64,000 nucleotides of DNA, from positions 54,373-118,372 of the forward strand of contig JAHJQV010000063.1 of NCBI GenBank assembly GCA_018819105.1, written 5' to 3'. The position numbers were made by a program, and so were the translations under genes. Within the stretch, counting starts at the first letter, position 1. Each line of letters begins with the position of its first letter. The notes beneath the pieces are model-generated. The model was given only the letters and a program-made list of their open reading frames with translations, ran no database searches and was not told the DNA's origin. Source of the stretch: Gammaproteobacteria bacterium (GTDB lineage: Bacteria > Pseudomonadota > Gammaproteobacteria > Xanthomonadales > Wenzhouxiangellaceae). This document shows positions 18,201-26,367 of the stretch, in pieces.

Positions 18201-18389
18201 GTCCTCGACCACCTGCGGCGCCTGGCCGGGATAGGTGGTCTTGATGATGACCTGCACATCCGACAGGTCCGGGATCGCATCCAGCGGCGTGCGGCTCACC
18301 GAAATCATCCCCCAGGCCGCGAGCAGCAAAGCTATCATCAGCACCAGAAAGCGATTGGCGACCGACCAGCGAATGATGGTCTCGATCAT
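15219..18389 (-). CDS. cusA: CusA-type Cu(I)/Ag(I) RND efflux pump
   Basis: A 1056-residue heavy-metal RND pump (HME family). The three methionines of the E. coli CusA metal path are conserved at Met568 (LLYMPS), Met618 (APLTMVETT) and Met667 (NRIDMLATGIK), each five lower than E. coli 573/623/672. The proton-relay Asp lies in AIGAMVDATIVMIEN. Together with CusB and CusC it should form a tripartite complex expelling copper or silver from periplasm and cytoplasm. Its ATG overlaps the cusB stop by four bases. Confidence 0.96.
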   Translation of the reverse strand: MIETIIRWSVANRFLVLMIALLLAAWGMISVSRTPLDAIPDLSDVQVIIKTTYPGQAPQVVEDQVTYPLTTTMLAVPGAVTVRGYSFFNDSFVYIIFKDGTDLYWARSRVLEYLSQVAPNLPATARPALGPDATGVGWVYQYALIDRSGKHDLGELRSLQDWFLKFELQTVEGVSEVAAIGGMVRQYQVVVDPDKLRAYNIPLSRVRDAIQRGNQETGGRVIEMAEAEYMIRATGYVDSLDDLENIPLKTTAEGVPVLIRDVARVRFGPELRRGIGELNGEGEAVGGVIIMRFGENALATIERVKQRLEELKQSLPEGVEIVETYDRSALIERAVDTLKEKLIEEFIVVALVCVLFLFHFRSALVVVLSLPLGILAAFIVMHAQGINANIMSLGGIAIAIGAMVDATIVMIENYHKHLEKAGDGIDDATRWRVLADAASEVGPALFFSLLIIALSFVPIFALEAQEGRLFKPLAFTKTYAMAAAAGVSITLVPILMGLLIRGHITPEHKNPVNRLLIAGYRPVLALALRFPMLTIAVTLLMLASTWIPFSRLGSEFSPDLDEGDLLYMPSAFPAASAGKMTEILGQTNRLIMQVPEVKTTYAKAGRADSATDPAPLTMVETTIQLKPREQWRAGMTMDKLKAELNALVQVPSLTNAWIMPIKNRIDMLATGIKTPVGIKIAGPDLDVISDIGEDIERVIKNVPGTLSVYSERVTGGRYVTVDVDRLAAARFGLNIADVHEIVSSAIGGMSVGESVEGLERYPINLRYPRELRSSLSKLQQLVVITPGGEEIPLSAVADVRIDGGPGVIRTENARLNGWIYVDVTGTDIGGYVQVAQQAVAENIELPAGYSLGWSGQFEYMQRASAKLKLVVPAAIGIIVLLLYMNFRNAISVLIIMGTLPLALVGGYWLLYLLGFNQSVAVGAGFIALAGVAVEIGVLMMVYLDHALDRHRDEAAALNHQLTRDDIHQAVTEGALLRVRPIIMTVSVIIAGLLPILLGSGTGSAVMRPIAAPMVGGMITVTVLTLLVVPVVYYLWKSIGIRTETGNVQEDSLEGIQ

Positions 18390-19795
18390 GAGTCGTCTCC
18401 CGCATCCAGCTGTTGCTGCCCTGCGTGGGCCGGATCGACAACCGGTGCATCCGTGATGGGCTGATCCATGCTGTTCATGTCATGCTCCGGTTTGGCTGCC
18501 GACGCATCGATGGGGTCCACACCCCTGGCCTGAGCACCGGAGCTATCCTGCCCATCGGTCTGCTCTTCGGTCGCAGTCGGCGCATCGATCAGGCGCAGCA
18601 GGCTGGCATCCATGCTGGCTTCCGAATCGAACAGGAACTGGCTGGAAATGACAATACTCTCGCCCTCGGCCAGGCCGTCGATGATCTCGACCTGACCGTT
18701 ACTTTCGATGCCGGTTTGCACCTGTGCGGTACGGAAGCGACCCTCGCCCAGGGCCAGCACGACGCGCTCGTTGCCGCCGCTGCGGATCACCGACTGGCTC
18801 GGAATATGCAACGCGTTGGTGCGCGGCGCGGCGTCGATTTCGACCGCAGCGTACATTTCCAGCTTGAGCGCAAGATCGGGATTGTCGAATGCCAGCCGTA
18901 CCCGCGCGCTACGGGTCTCGAGCCGGATGGTTGGGTAAATGTATTCGACCTGGCCGTGCCAGACACGACCCGGCGCGAACGGCAGCTGCATGCGCGCCAT
19001 CTGGCCCACCTCGAGCCAACCGACCTGGTTTTCAAACACATCGACATCGACCCAGATACTGGTCAGATCAGCCAGACTCATGATAGTCGTGTTAGGCTGC
19101 ACGAACATACCCTGACGAACATTCAGCGCAATAACATAGCCGTCCTGCGGTGCTCGTACATCAAACAACTGTTGTGCTTCCCGACGGGATTTGAGCGCCT
19201 CAATCTGGTCGCTTGACATGCCCAGCGCACGCAGGCGCGTTGCCACAGCGCGCACCAGCGCCGGCTGGGCAATGCGCAGGGCTTGCAGGTATTCGTCCTG
19301 GGCGCTGACCAGTGCCGGTGAATAGACCCGAAACAGCAGATCACCTCGCTGCACGCGGTCACCTTCGGTATCGGCTTCCAGCAGCATGATCCAGCCTTCG
19401 GTACGCACATGGATATGTGCAACCAGGTCGTCGTCAGGAACGATGAATCCGACCGTTTCGATGTTGCGGTACAGCGTGCCGCGTGCAACCGGCGCGGTCT
19501 TGACGCCGATGTTGTTGACCACGGCGGCGCTGATGCGAATGGACGGCTGATCGTCGTTGGCTGGTCCACCCTGATCGGCGTACACCGGCACCAGGTCCAT
19601 CCCCATCGGCGACTTACCCGGTTTATCGCCGCGGTAGTTGGGATCCATCGGCGCGGCCCAGTACAGGATTTCACGCGCGTTGGTTTGAGCTGCGCTACCA
19701 GAAGCGCGGTCAGTGCCGCTTTGCAGCCACCAGGCAACGGCAAAGCCGAGCAGTGCTGCGAGTGCGACAATAATGATCAATGGTGTGCGCTTCAT
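18386..19795 (-). CDS. cusB: CusB-type periplasmic adaptor
   Basis: A 469-residue membrane-fusion protein. After an N-terminal anchor (LIIIVALAALLGFAVAWWL) comes the CusB hallmark region APMDPNYRGDKPGKSPMGMD. The barrel-sandwich and alpha-hairpin regions follow (HIHVRTEGWI, DGYVIALNVRQG). The last ~60 residues form an acidic, low-complexity tail beyond the usual family end. It overlaps cusC upstream and cusA downstream by four bases each, so the three genes are translationally coupled. Confidence 0.94.
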   Translation of the reverse strand: MKRTPLIIIVALAALLGFAVAWWLQSGTDRASGSAAQTNAREILYWAAPMDPNYRGDKPGKSPMGMDLVPVYADQGGPANDDQPSIRISAAVVNNIGVKTAPVARGTLYRNIETVGFIVPDDDLVAHIHVRTEGWIMLLEADTEGDRVQRGDLLFRVYSPALVSAQDEYLQALRIAQPALVRAVATRLRALGMSSDQIEALKSRREAQQLFDVRAPQDGYVIALNVRQGMFVQPNTTIMSLADLTSIWVDVDVFENQVGWLEVGQMARMQLPFAPGRVWHGQVEYIYPTIRLETRSARVRLAFDNPDLALKLEMYAAVEIDAAPRTNALHIPSQSVIRSGGNERVVLALGEGRFRTAQVQTGIESNGQVEIIDGLAEGESIVISSQFLFDSEASMDASLLRLIDAPTATEEQTDGQDSSGAQARGVDPIDASAAKPEHDMNSMDQPITDAPVVDPAHAGQQQLDAGDDS

Positions 19796-21114
19796 GACGG
19801 TTCTCCTGCCAGGTAGGCCAGTCTGGCCCAGGCTTGGGCCGCATCAGTCTCGAGCTCAACCCGCTTGAGCTCCACTTCGAGTTCGGCCAATTGACTGCGG
19901 ATCAATTCGGCAAAATCGGTCTGGTTATTGGCGTAGGTGGTCATGGAAGCCTCGGCAGTCTGCTGTGCACGCTCGCCTACGGCCTGCCGGTACAAACGCA
20001 CGCGCTCATTCAGACGCCCCCAGTCGGCCCAGGTTTGCTGCAGATCACGACGCAACTCCAGCAGCAACAGATCCCGATCCAGTAACTCAGCACTGTGCTG
20101 CTGGACTGCCGCGGCCCAGCGACGATCCTGGCGCTTGGAGGTGAACAACGGCAACGACAGGGTCAAGCCAACGCTGGCCAGGTCCGGGCGCTCGGTTCTC
20201 AGGCCATAACCGCCCTCCAGCGCCCAGGCCGGCTTATAGGCCTGCTCGGCCAACCGAATATCATTTGCCACCACCGCCGCCTGGGCGTCCTCGACCACGA
20301 CGGTGGGATGATTAACCAACTCACTTTCCATGTCCTGTAATGCAGGGGGTTCCGGCAGTACGGGCAGTTTATCCGGCAGCGTGCTTTGCGCGGCAGTGCC
20401 AATCCAGCGCGCCAGGCCGGCCCGCTGTACATCCGCCTGGCGCTGGTGTTCGGTGATCTGGTCATCCAGCAAAGCTAATTCCAGTTCGGTACGCAGCACA
20501 TCCTGGGCGTTCATGCGCCCGGTGGCAAAGCGCGCCACCAGTGAATCAATTTGCTCGGCCACCGCCTTGCGGCTGCGCTGGATAATGTGCACCGCTTGAT
20601 CGTGGTAGAACAAACTGAACCAGAGCTGGCGCGTTTCCAACCTGATACGCTCAAGCTCCAGTGACCGGTTGCTGCGTTGCACGGCGGCTTCATCGCGGCG
20701 GCGCTGGCCCTTGATTGCCAGCGTCTTGCCGGCCGGAAACTCCTGCCGCAACCCCACCCGCACAGCCTGGGTCATGCCGTCCCGATCAAAGCGAAAAGAA
20801 TCAGTAGGCACATTGGCCATTTGTCCGGTGATCATCGGATCCGGCAGTTGTGCATCGGCGACCGCCGCTTCCTCCAGCGCCTGGGCCCGTAGCTCCAGTC
20901 GCTGCAAGGCTGGATCGTCCATGCGCAGCGCTAACTGCACGGCAGTAGCCAGCGTCAGCCGGTCTTCCGGAAACTCTGCTGGCTGTTGCGCGTTGCCGGT
21001 AACAGCACCGACCAGCATCAGCAGCGGCAGCACAACCAGCAACACGCCGTGCGAGCCGGGCCTGACTACACGCCTGCAATTAAAGATATGACAACAGTTT
21101 TTTGCAACAAACAT
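19792..21114 (-). CDS. cusC: CusC-type outer-membrane efflux channel (TolC family)
   Basis: A 440-residue TolC-family protein with two repeated coiled-coil/strand units (LTLATAVQLALRMDDPALQ and VQRAGLARWIG ... VELKRVELETDAAQAW). The signal peptide ends near VTGNAQQP. ATG 21114 is chosen because GGAGA lies seven bases upstream; an earlier TTG frame start would overlap that ribosome binding site. It is the outer-membrane part of the copper/silver pump. Confidence 0.92.
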   Translation of the reverse strand: MFVAKNCCHIFNCRRVVRPGSHGVLLVVLPLLMLVGAVTGNAQQPAEFPEDRLTLATAVQLALRMDDPALQRLELRAQALEEAAVADAQLPDPMITGQMANVPTDSFRFDRDGMTQAVRVGLRQEFPAGKTLAIKGQRRRDEAAVQRSNRSLELERIRLETRQLWFSLFYHDQAVHIIQRSRKAVAEQIDSLVARFATGRMNAQDVLRTELELALLDDQITEHQRQADVQRAGLARWIGTAAQSTLPDKLPVLPEPPALQDMESELVNHPTVVVEDAQAAVVANDIRLAEQAYKPAWALEGGYGLRTERPDLASVGLTLSLPLFTSKRQDRRWAAAVQQHSAELLDRDLLLLELRRDLQQTWADWGRLNERVRLYRQAVGERAQQTAEASMTTYANNQTDFAELIRSQLAELEVELKRVELETDAAQAWARLAYLAGEPS

Positions 21115-21185
21115 TTCGATTCTCCACAAGTAACAACTATCCGCAGCAGCCTGGCAGCGCGGACTTTATCTTCAGCGGGAATCAG

Positions 21186-21623
21186 CTATTCGTTGAATTT
21201 GGCGTGTAGCAGGTGGCGTCTTGGCCCAAAACGATCCAGTGCCCGGGACGGGCGATCAGGGCGTATGGTTCTGGCAGGAAGGTAAGCAATTGACCAGTCT
21301 GCTAGCGCCGGTGCCAGCAGCTCGTGCTGATCATGGTCAAAGAACAGAGCCAGAACTTGCGTAGACTGATCACAATGCGACAACATTTGATCCGCTTGCG
21401 CAGCCGCGCAAGCAGCCGGCGGACAATGCTGGCAGGCATGTTGTTCAGAGTCATGTTGCGCGTGTTGGGCCGCTTGCTGGTGTGCATCGTGCCCGGCATT
21501 CATCGCCTGCAGGCAAGGTGATACCGTTGCGCTCAGCCACAGCAGAGCCAACAAGGCGCTACCGCATCGGGCCATGTGGGTTTGCTGTCGGCGCAACATC
21601 TTCATGTGCATATGATAACGCAT
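21186..21623 (-). CDS. Small His/Cys-rich exported protein at the head of the cus operon
   Basis: A 145-residue protein with a hydrophobic segment (SALLALLWLSATVSP) after a basic N-terminus. A stretch dense in His and Cys follows: HDAHQQAAQHAQHDSEQHAC, then HCPPAAC and SHCDQS. Such composition suggests periplasmic metal binding. The start is uncertain: ATG 21623, 21611, 21605 and 21599 are all in frame and none has a strong ribosome binding site. It lies 71 bases upstream of cusC on the same strand, so it is probably the first gene of the operon. I do not recognise the family with confidence; a DUF2946-like protein is one option. Confidence 0.65.
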   Translation of the reverse strand: MRYHMHMKMLRRQQTHMARCGSALLALLWLSATVSPCLQAMNAGHDAHQQAAQHAQHDSEQHACQHCPPAACAAAQADQMLSHCDQSTQVLALFFDHDQHELLAPALADWSIAYLPARTIRPDRPSRALDRFGPRRHLLHAKFNE

Positions 21624-22033
21624 TTGGCTGTCTGCTGGCGTTTTATCTATCTTGAATCCGACACCGTATGGCTGCCGGATGCGCTGCGCTTATACGGCCT
21701 ACAGGCAGCGGCAGGTCAAAGTAGGCCGGATAAGCGCAGCGCATCCGGCAACAAGGATCAAGTCCGGTTCGTCATTGCAAAGCAGCGCAACGACTGTTGC
21801 AGTCGAAATGTGCTGGCCCGTTGACGCTGTCGCAAGCTGTTCTTAAAGCATTGAAGGGCAGTAGTGAACTGGTCATCACTGCCGGGCTTGATCTCACTTT
21901 TTTTCATTTGGATTGATGAATTCATGCAACAAAAGAAGTATGATGCCTACATTCAACTGAACTTGTGACGGTTGGATGCTGGCCGTTCGTCCGAACCGCT
22001 TTTAAAATGTACAGAAACCAATAGGAGTTCTAC
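21624..22033. other. Intergenic region with a REP pair
   Basis: About 410 bases between the divergent His/Cys-rich gene and the IPTL-CTERM-like gene. It contains the inverted REP pair listed at 21674-21749 and a 43-base flank repeated at 23126-23168. The remaining ~200 bases are AT-rich and should hold the promoter of the rightward gene. No further gene was seen. Confidence 0.6.
21674..21749. repeat. BIME: two inverted REP palindromes
   Basis: One REP runs 21674-21702, reading GCCGGATGCGC toward CGGCCTAC; its inverse runs 21721-21749, reading GTAGGCCGGATAAGC toward GCATCCGGC. Each has the GTAG tetranucleotide plus an imperfect hairpin, the architecture of enterobacterial REPs. An 18-base linker separates them. 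Confidence 0.88.
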
Positions 22034-22756
22034 ATGAAAATCAATTACTTTATTATTAGCTTGCTGACGTTTGCCATGGTTGGCAGCGTCGCAGCGCAGG
22101 AAAAGACCGGCGCCCGCAGCTATCTTTCCAGCCTTGACGGCAGCCTCATGATCGCTGCACCGGAAGATACGCTGGAAATCTCTGGCCCCGTGACACCAAC
22201 GATTGATCTCACCGGGATCGACAGTATCGACGGTCCTGGTGATCCAGACAACGTCGTGTTGAACTTTGACATTGGTGCCGGCAACCAAGTCACTGGTCTT
22301 TCCTTTGATATGGGCATTGCAACAGTAGGCGCGAGTTGGTGCAGTGAAGCAGACATATTTGTCACTGATTCTGGCGTTACCACCGGTGTAATACTCACCC
22401 CAGGTGTTGGCGTCGACATGAACTGTGACCAGGAATTCAGTTCTGGTGGAATTGATGACGTGACTTCTTTCAACATTATCGCCGGTGCTGATGGCATATT
22501 GAGAGTTGAATTTGCCGATTCTTTTGATGATAACGCTGATTCCGCCGATGCCAATCTGCGTAATGCTGTTGCCCCTGCGGTTGCTGCAGGACTGGCGCTG
22601 ACATGTACCGATCAGGCGGCTTGTGATTCTGCACTGGGCGGAGGTACTGCGCTACCACCAGCCCCGGCAGTTCCTGCTCTTAGCCTGTTCGGGCTGCTGG
22701 CACTGGCGTTGGTGCTGGTGCTGGGCACCGTGCTGGTACTGCGTCGCAAAGCCTGA
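22034..22756 (+). CDS. Exported protein with IPTL/PEP-CTERM-like sorting tail
   Basis: A 240-residue protein with a signal peptide ending near SVAAQEK and AGGAG eight bases before ATG 22034. The C-terminus is tripartite: VPALSLFG, a hydrophobic segment (LLALALVLVLGTVLVL) and the basic RRKA. This is the layout of exosortase/archaeosortase-type sorting signals, closest to IPTL-CTERM. The body is acidic and beta-rich, and may be a surface or matrix protein. No exosortase gene lies in this window. Coding-strand composition is less GC-rich than its neighbours. It is followed by a strong terminator. Confidence 0.75.
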   Translation: MKINYFIISLLTFAMVGSVAAQEKTGARSYLSSLDGSLMIAAPEDTLEISGPVTPTIDLTGIDSIDGPGDPDNVVLNFDIGAGNQVTGLSFDMGIATVGASWCSEADIFVTDSGVTTGVILTPGVGVDMNCDQEFSSGGIDDVTSFNIIAGADGILRVEFADSFDDNADSADANLRNAVAPAVAAGLALTCTDQAACDSALGGGTALPPAPAVPALSLFGLLALALVLVLGTVLVLRRKA

Positions 22757-22776
22757 CTTTCTGCACTACGCTGAAG

Positions 22777-22791
22777 CTGGTCACTGACCAG
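22777..22791 (+). other. Perfect 7-bp inverted repeat after the IPTL-CTERM-like gene
   Basis: CTGGTCA-C-TGACCAG lies 20 bases after the stop codon and just upstream of the main terminator hairpin. It may stabilise the transcript end. The one-base loop makes a DNA-binding site as likely as an RNA hairpin. Confidence 0.4.
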
Positions 22792-22804
22792 CCCGGCTAA
22801 CTCC

Positions 22805-22843
22805 AAAAACCGTCGCCAGTCTGTCTGGCGGCGGTTTTTTTTG
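22805..22843 (+). terminator. Rho-independent terminator
   Basis: AAAAACCGTCGCCAG pairs with CTGGCGGCGGTTTTT around a short loop and runs into eight Ts. Strong stem, perfect position for ending the gene at 22034-22756. The upstream A-run gives partial bidirectional character. Confidence 0.92.
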
Positions 22844-23184
22844 TGCGCTGGCCATGGCTGCTTAAACATTGTTGCGCATCGCCGTATGGCTGGCGGATGC
22901 ACTGCCTGCCTGTGCGTGACCGCACGCAACGAGGTGCTTTTCCGACCTGCAGCTGATCCAGGATGACCAGGTCCTTGTTATCTCGACCGCAGTATGGCTG
23001 CCGGATGCGCTTTGCTTATCCGGCCTACTTTGACTTGTCTCTGCCGGTAGGCCGGATAAGCAAAGCGCATCCGGCAACTTTGACCTGCCCCTGCCTGTAG
23101 GCCGGATAAGCAAAGCGCATCCGGCAACAAGGAGCAACTCCGGCTCGTTATTGCAAAGCAGTGCAACGCGACAAAAGCGGAATT
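22844..23184. other. Intergenic region with REP cluster
   Basis: About 340 bases between the terminator and the 3' end of the universal stress gene. Most of it consists of REP sequences: a degenerate half-copy near 22880-22905, three good copies at 23000-23125 and the duplicated 43-base flank at 23126-23168. No gene is supported. Confidence 0.7.
23000..23125. repeat. Cluster of three REP palindromes
   Basis: Copies at 23000-23028 (plus orientation), 23047-23075 and 23097-23125 (both inverse, each beginning GTAGGCCGGATAAGC). All three share the loop variant GCAAAGC, so they resemble one another more than the copies at 21.7 kb or 45 kb, which carry GCGCAGC. The linkers are related (TTTGAC(C/T)TG(C/T)C). 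Confidence 0.9.
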
Positions 23185-24069
23185 TCAAGGCCTGACCGAC
23201 AGCACATCGGTACGCAGAATATGCATGGTCTGCTCCACCGTGCCACCCAGCATTTTGCCGAGCAGACCACGCTGGCCGGATGCGCCCAGCACCACCAGTT
23301 CGGCTTTCAGGTCATTGGCAATGCGCGGGACAATTTTCTGCGGCGGCCCCGCCTTGACGTGGACGTAATGCTTGTCGATGCCATATTCACGCGCAAACGC
23401 ATGCAGTTTGTCTTCGTGCCGCTTTTGAAACCGGCGCAGGTAGTCTGACTTGTCAAATGCCTCAAGATCCAGCATCAATTGCGACACCGGTACCGCATAG
23501 GCCAGGTGCAGTGTGGCCCCCAATGCCACGCTCATGCGCTGCGCATGATCCATGACTTTGTGATTGAGCTCCATCTGCACGGCATTGCGACTGACGATGT
23601 CCACCGTGGCCAGGATCACTGCTTGACTGCGCCAGGCGTTGCGACTGCCAATGTACACCGGCACCTCACACTCGCGCAGCAGGCGCCAGTCGGTGGGCGT
23701 GTACCAGAAATTCTCGGTGCGATTACCGGTCTTGATGACCAGATCATAAGGCTGCTGTTTGGAATGTTGCTGGATCCAGTCTGAGATGTCTTTGCTCCAC
23801 ACAACTTCACCTTGCAGGCGCACATGCTCACTGGCATGCGCGGCCAGCAATTCATCCAGCCAGACATTGCGCTGATCAATCAGTTGCTGCTTGTAATGCT
23901 CGACTTTGGCCGGTTCGTTCAATTCATCGTCTTCCAGCATGGCATCGTGCACGAACGCAACGATCATGATATTTGCATCAGGCTCGGCAATGGCGATGGC
24001 ACGCTGAATGGCCAGATCAGGTTGATCTTCGGGACGATCTGCGATCACCAGCATGTTGTGGTATTTCAT
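23185..24069 (-). CDS. Tandem universal stress protein (UspE-like)
   Basis: A 294-residue protein with two Usp domains: residues 1-~145 (MKYHNMLVIADRPEDQPDL) and ~150-294. The second domain keeps the nucleotide-binding loop GASGQRGLLGKMLGGTVEQ, of the G-2x-G-9x-G(S/T) type. The first domain lacks a clear version (KTGNRTENFWYTPTDW), as in UspE. Such proteins protect cells in stationary phase and during oxidative or envelope stress. The gene stands alone and ends just beside the REP cluster. Confidence 0.9.
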   Translation of the reverse strand: MKYHNMLVIADRPEDQPDLAIQRAIAIAEPDANIMIVAFVHDAMLEDDELNEPAKVEHYKQQLIDQRNVWLDELLAAHASEHVRLQGEVVWSKDISDWIQQHSKQQPYDLVIKTGNRTENFWYTPTDWRLLRECEVPVYIGSRNAWRSQAVILATVDIVSRNAVQMELNHKVMDHAQRMSVALGATLHLAYAVPVSQLMLDLEAFDKSDYLRRFQKRHEDKLHAFAREYGIDKHYVHVKAGPPQKIVPRIANDLKAELVVLGASGQRGLLGKMLGGTVEQTMHILRTDVLSVRP

Positions 24070-24168
24070 GGCCTGCTCCTAATTAATCATTCACTACTGA
24101 CATTATCTCATGATCAGATGACATTGCCATTGACGCAGATCAAGATCGCCGGGCTGGTTTTTCCCGGC

Positions 24169-26127
24169 TCAGGGCAGCAGATGCTGCCGATAAAACATCA
24201 CCACCGCCTCGTTCATATGGGTCCGGTTGGACTGTTTGCGGAAGCCGTGCCCCTCATCCATGGCCATAAGAAACCAGGGCTTGGCACCATTGCTTTTTAT
24301 TCGTGCCAGCATCTGTTCGGCCTCGCTGGCCGGCACCCGAGGGTCGTTGGCACCCTGAATGATGAACAGTGGTTTGCTGATCTTCGCCGCCTGATTCAAT
24401 GGTGAGATCGACTCCAGAAACGCCCGCATCGCGGGATCGCTCTCATCGCCGTACTCGGCACGGCGCAGCTCGCGCCGATAGTCCTGGGTGTTTTCCAGGA
24501 AAGTGACAAAATTGGAGATGCCGACGATGTCCACAGCACCGGCCAGACGCTCGTTGTAATGCACCATGGAGGCCAGCACCATGTAGCCGCCGTAGGAACC
24601 GCCGTACACCATGACACGCCGGGCATCGAGTTCCGGGCGGGTGGCGATCCAGTCCAGCAGCGCGCCGATGTCACGCACCGAGTCCTCGCGTTTGCGGCCA
24701 TTGTCCAGCTGCAGATAGGCAGTGCCATAACCGGCTGAGCCGCGCACATTCGGCACCACCACGGCAATGCCCAACTCATTCACCCAGTGCTGATAGGTGC
24801 TGGAAAAATAAGGCCGCGCCTGCCCCTCTGGTCCGCCATGAATGGAGATCACCACCGGGTGTGGCCCCGCGCCTGCAGGCCGGTAGACGTAGGCCGGAAT
24901 CTCCAGCTGATCAAAACTGCGGTAGCTGACCAATTCCGGCTCAACAAAGCTGTCGGCATCCAGCCCACCCACTTCACTGCGCGTCCAGCGCTGCAGTGTG
25001 GCGCTGGCTGGCGCATAGCTCCAGACATCACCCGGTGAGGTGGCAGCGTTGAAGGTCAGCGCCAACTGGCTGCTGTCCGGGCTGAATTCAAGCCTGCTGA
25101 GGATGCCGGCGGGCAACTGCGGCGAAGGTATTGCGCTGTTGTCGGTGCTGCGCAGATGCAGTTCCGAACGGCCACCGTTGTTCACGGCAAAGGCCAGCAT
25201 GCTGCCATCATTGGCCACCGCCAGCGCTTCAACATCCCAGTTGATGTCGCCGCTCAGAACGTTCTGTTTGCCACTGGCCAGTTCATAGCGCACCAGGTCC
25301 AGGAACTCGCCATGCTCGTTGCTGGTGAAATACACCGCCTGATCGTCTGCCGACAGCACCGCCTCATCGTAGGCGATGGTCTTGGTCGAAGGGTTAATCT
25401 GTTTCATCTCACCCTTGGCCGTGTCCAGCAGATGCAGCTCACTTTCCACTGCAGAGACATATTTCTGCACCAGCAGATGGCGATTGTCGGCGGCCCACTG
25501 CAGCGGAATCCAGGCACCGGCCCGATCGCCGGTGCCACGATAAGCCAGACTTCGGCTGTCGGCAACCAGTTCACCGGCGGCGTTGACAGCGGCCACCACG
25601 ATGCCCCAGTCGGGCGCACCGTCGATGGTGGTGGACCAGCTGATGCGGCTGCCGTCGTCCGACCACACTGGCGCAATCTTGCGCAGACTGCCGTCACTGA
25701 GCCGGTGCAGGGTACCGGCTTCCTCGTGCAGCAGATACACCTGATAATTCTCATCACCACCCTGATCCCGCAACAGGGCTATGCGGCGCTGGTCGGTGCC
25801 GGGCTGATAGCGGCCATTGCTGATCGGCTCACGATAGAAGGTCAGCTGCTGTCGGGCCCCCATAGGCTGCTCCAGACGGTGCAGCTGCGCGGTCTCGGCA
25901 AAGCGCGTGCTGATCAGCATGCCGCTGCCATCAGGTAACCAATCGGCAAATACAGCCGAGCGCGTGTTCTGATACTGCTGCACACGCTCACTGAGCTGCG
26001 CCGGGATCTCGGAAATGCCCTCGCTGACCAGATTGCCGCTAGTGATGCGTTCAGCGGCCTCGCCGCCGCTGACCAGCAAGCTGCAGACTGCCAACTGCAT
26101 GCCAAACTGCAGGGTACGGTAATTCAT
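24169..26127 (-). CDS. Exported S9-family prolyl oligopeptidase-type peptidase
   Basis: A 652-residue serine peptidase with a signal peptide (LAVCSLLVSGGEA). The N-terminal ~390 residues form a beta-propeller (WSDDGSRISW, FSPDSSQLALTF). The C-terminal alpha/beta hydrolase domain has the catalytic triad Ser511 (YGGSYGGYM), Asp595 (GANDPRVP) and His627 (DEGHGF), giving S9C-like dipeptidyl or acylaminoacyl peptidase activity. It is transcribed away from the large BNR protein, with 240 bases between the genes. Both are exported and could share a role in peptide use. Confidence 0.9.
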   Translation of the reverse strand: MNYRTLQFGMQLAVCSLLVSGGEAAERITSGNLVSEGISEIPAQLSERVQQYQNTRSAVFADWLPDGSGMLISTRFAETAQLHRLEQPMGARQQLTFYREPISNGRYQPGTDQRRIALLRDQGGDENYQVYLLHEEAGTLHRLSDGSLRKIAPVWSDDGSRISWSTTIDGAPDWGIVVAAVNAAGELVADSRSLAYRGTGDRAGAWIPLQWAADNRHLLVQKYVSAVESELHLLDTAKGEMKQINPSTKTIAYDEAVLSADDQAVYFTSNEHGEFLDLVRYELASGKQNVLSGDINWDVEALAVANDGSMLAFAVNNGGRSELHLRSTDNSAIPSPQLPAGILSRLEFSPDSSQLALTFNAATSPGDVWSYAPASATLQRWTRSEVGGLDADSFVEPELVSYRSFDQLEIPAYVYRPAGAGPHPVVISIHGGPEGQARPYFSSTYQHWVNELGIAVVVPNVRGSAGYGTAYLQLDNGRKREDSVRDIGALLDWIATRPELDARRVMVYGGSYGGYMVLASMVHYNERLAGAVDIVGISNFVTFLENTQDYRRELRRAEYGDESDPAMRAFLESISPLNQAAKISKPLFIIQGANDPRVPASEAEQMLARIKSNGAKPWFLMAMDEGHGFRKQSNRTHMNEAVVMFYRQHLLP

Positions 26128-26367
26128 GACTTCTCTCCTTCTCAGCTTGATGAATCATAGCAGCATCATGCCGTGCTGGTTTGCTCGTGCCGAATGGCCA
26201 GCACCACGGCACATGCGTTTTCAGCCGCACACGGATAAGACTGTAACCACCTGTCGCAGCGAAACCTGTTCTGATCGCAAGCGCTCGACAGCGCATCCTT
26301 GCTTGACATAGACTCAAATCCAGCTCACCACTCTATGCCACCAGGAACGCCACACAGGAGCACGACC

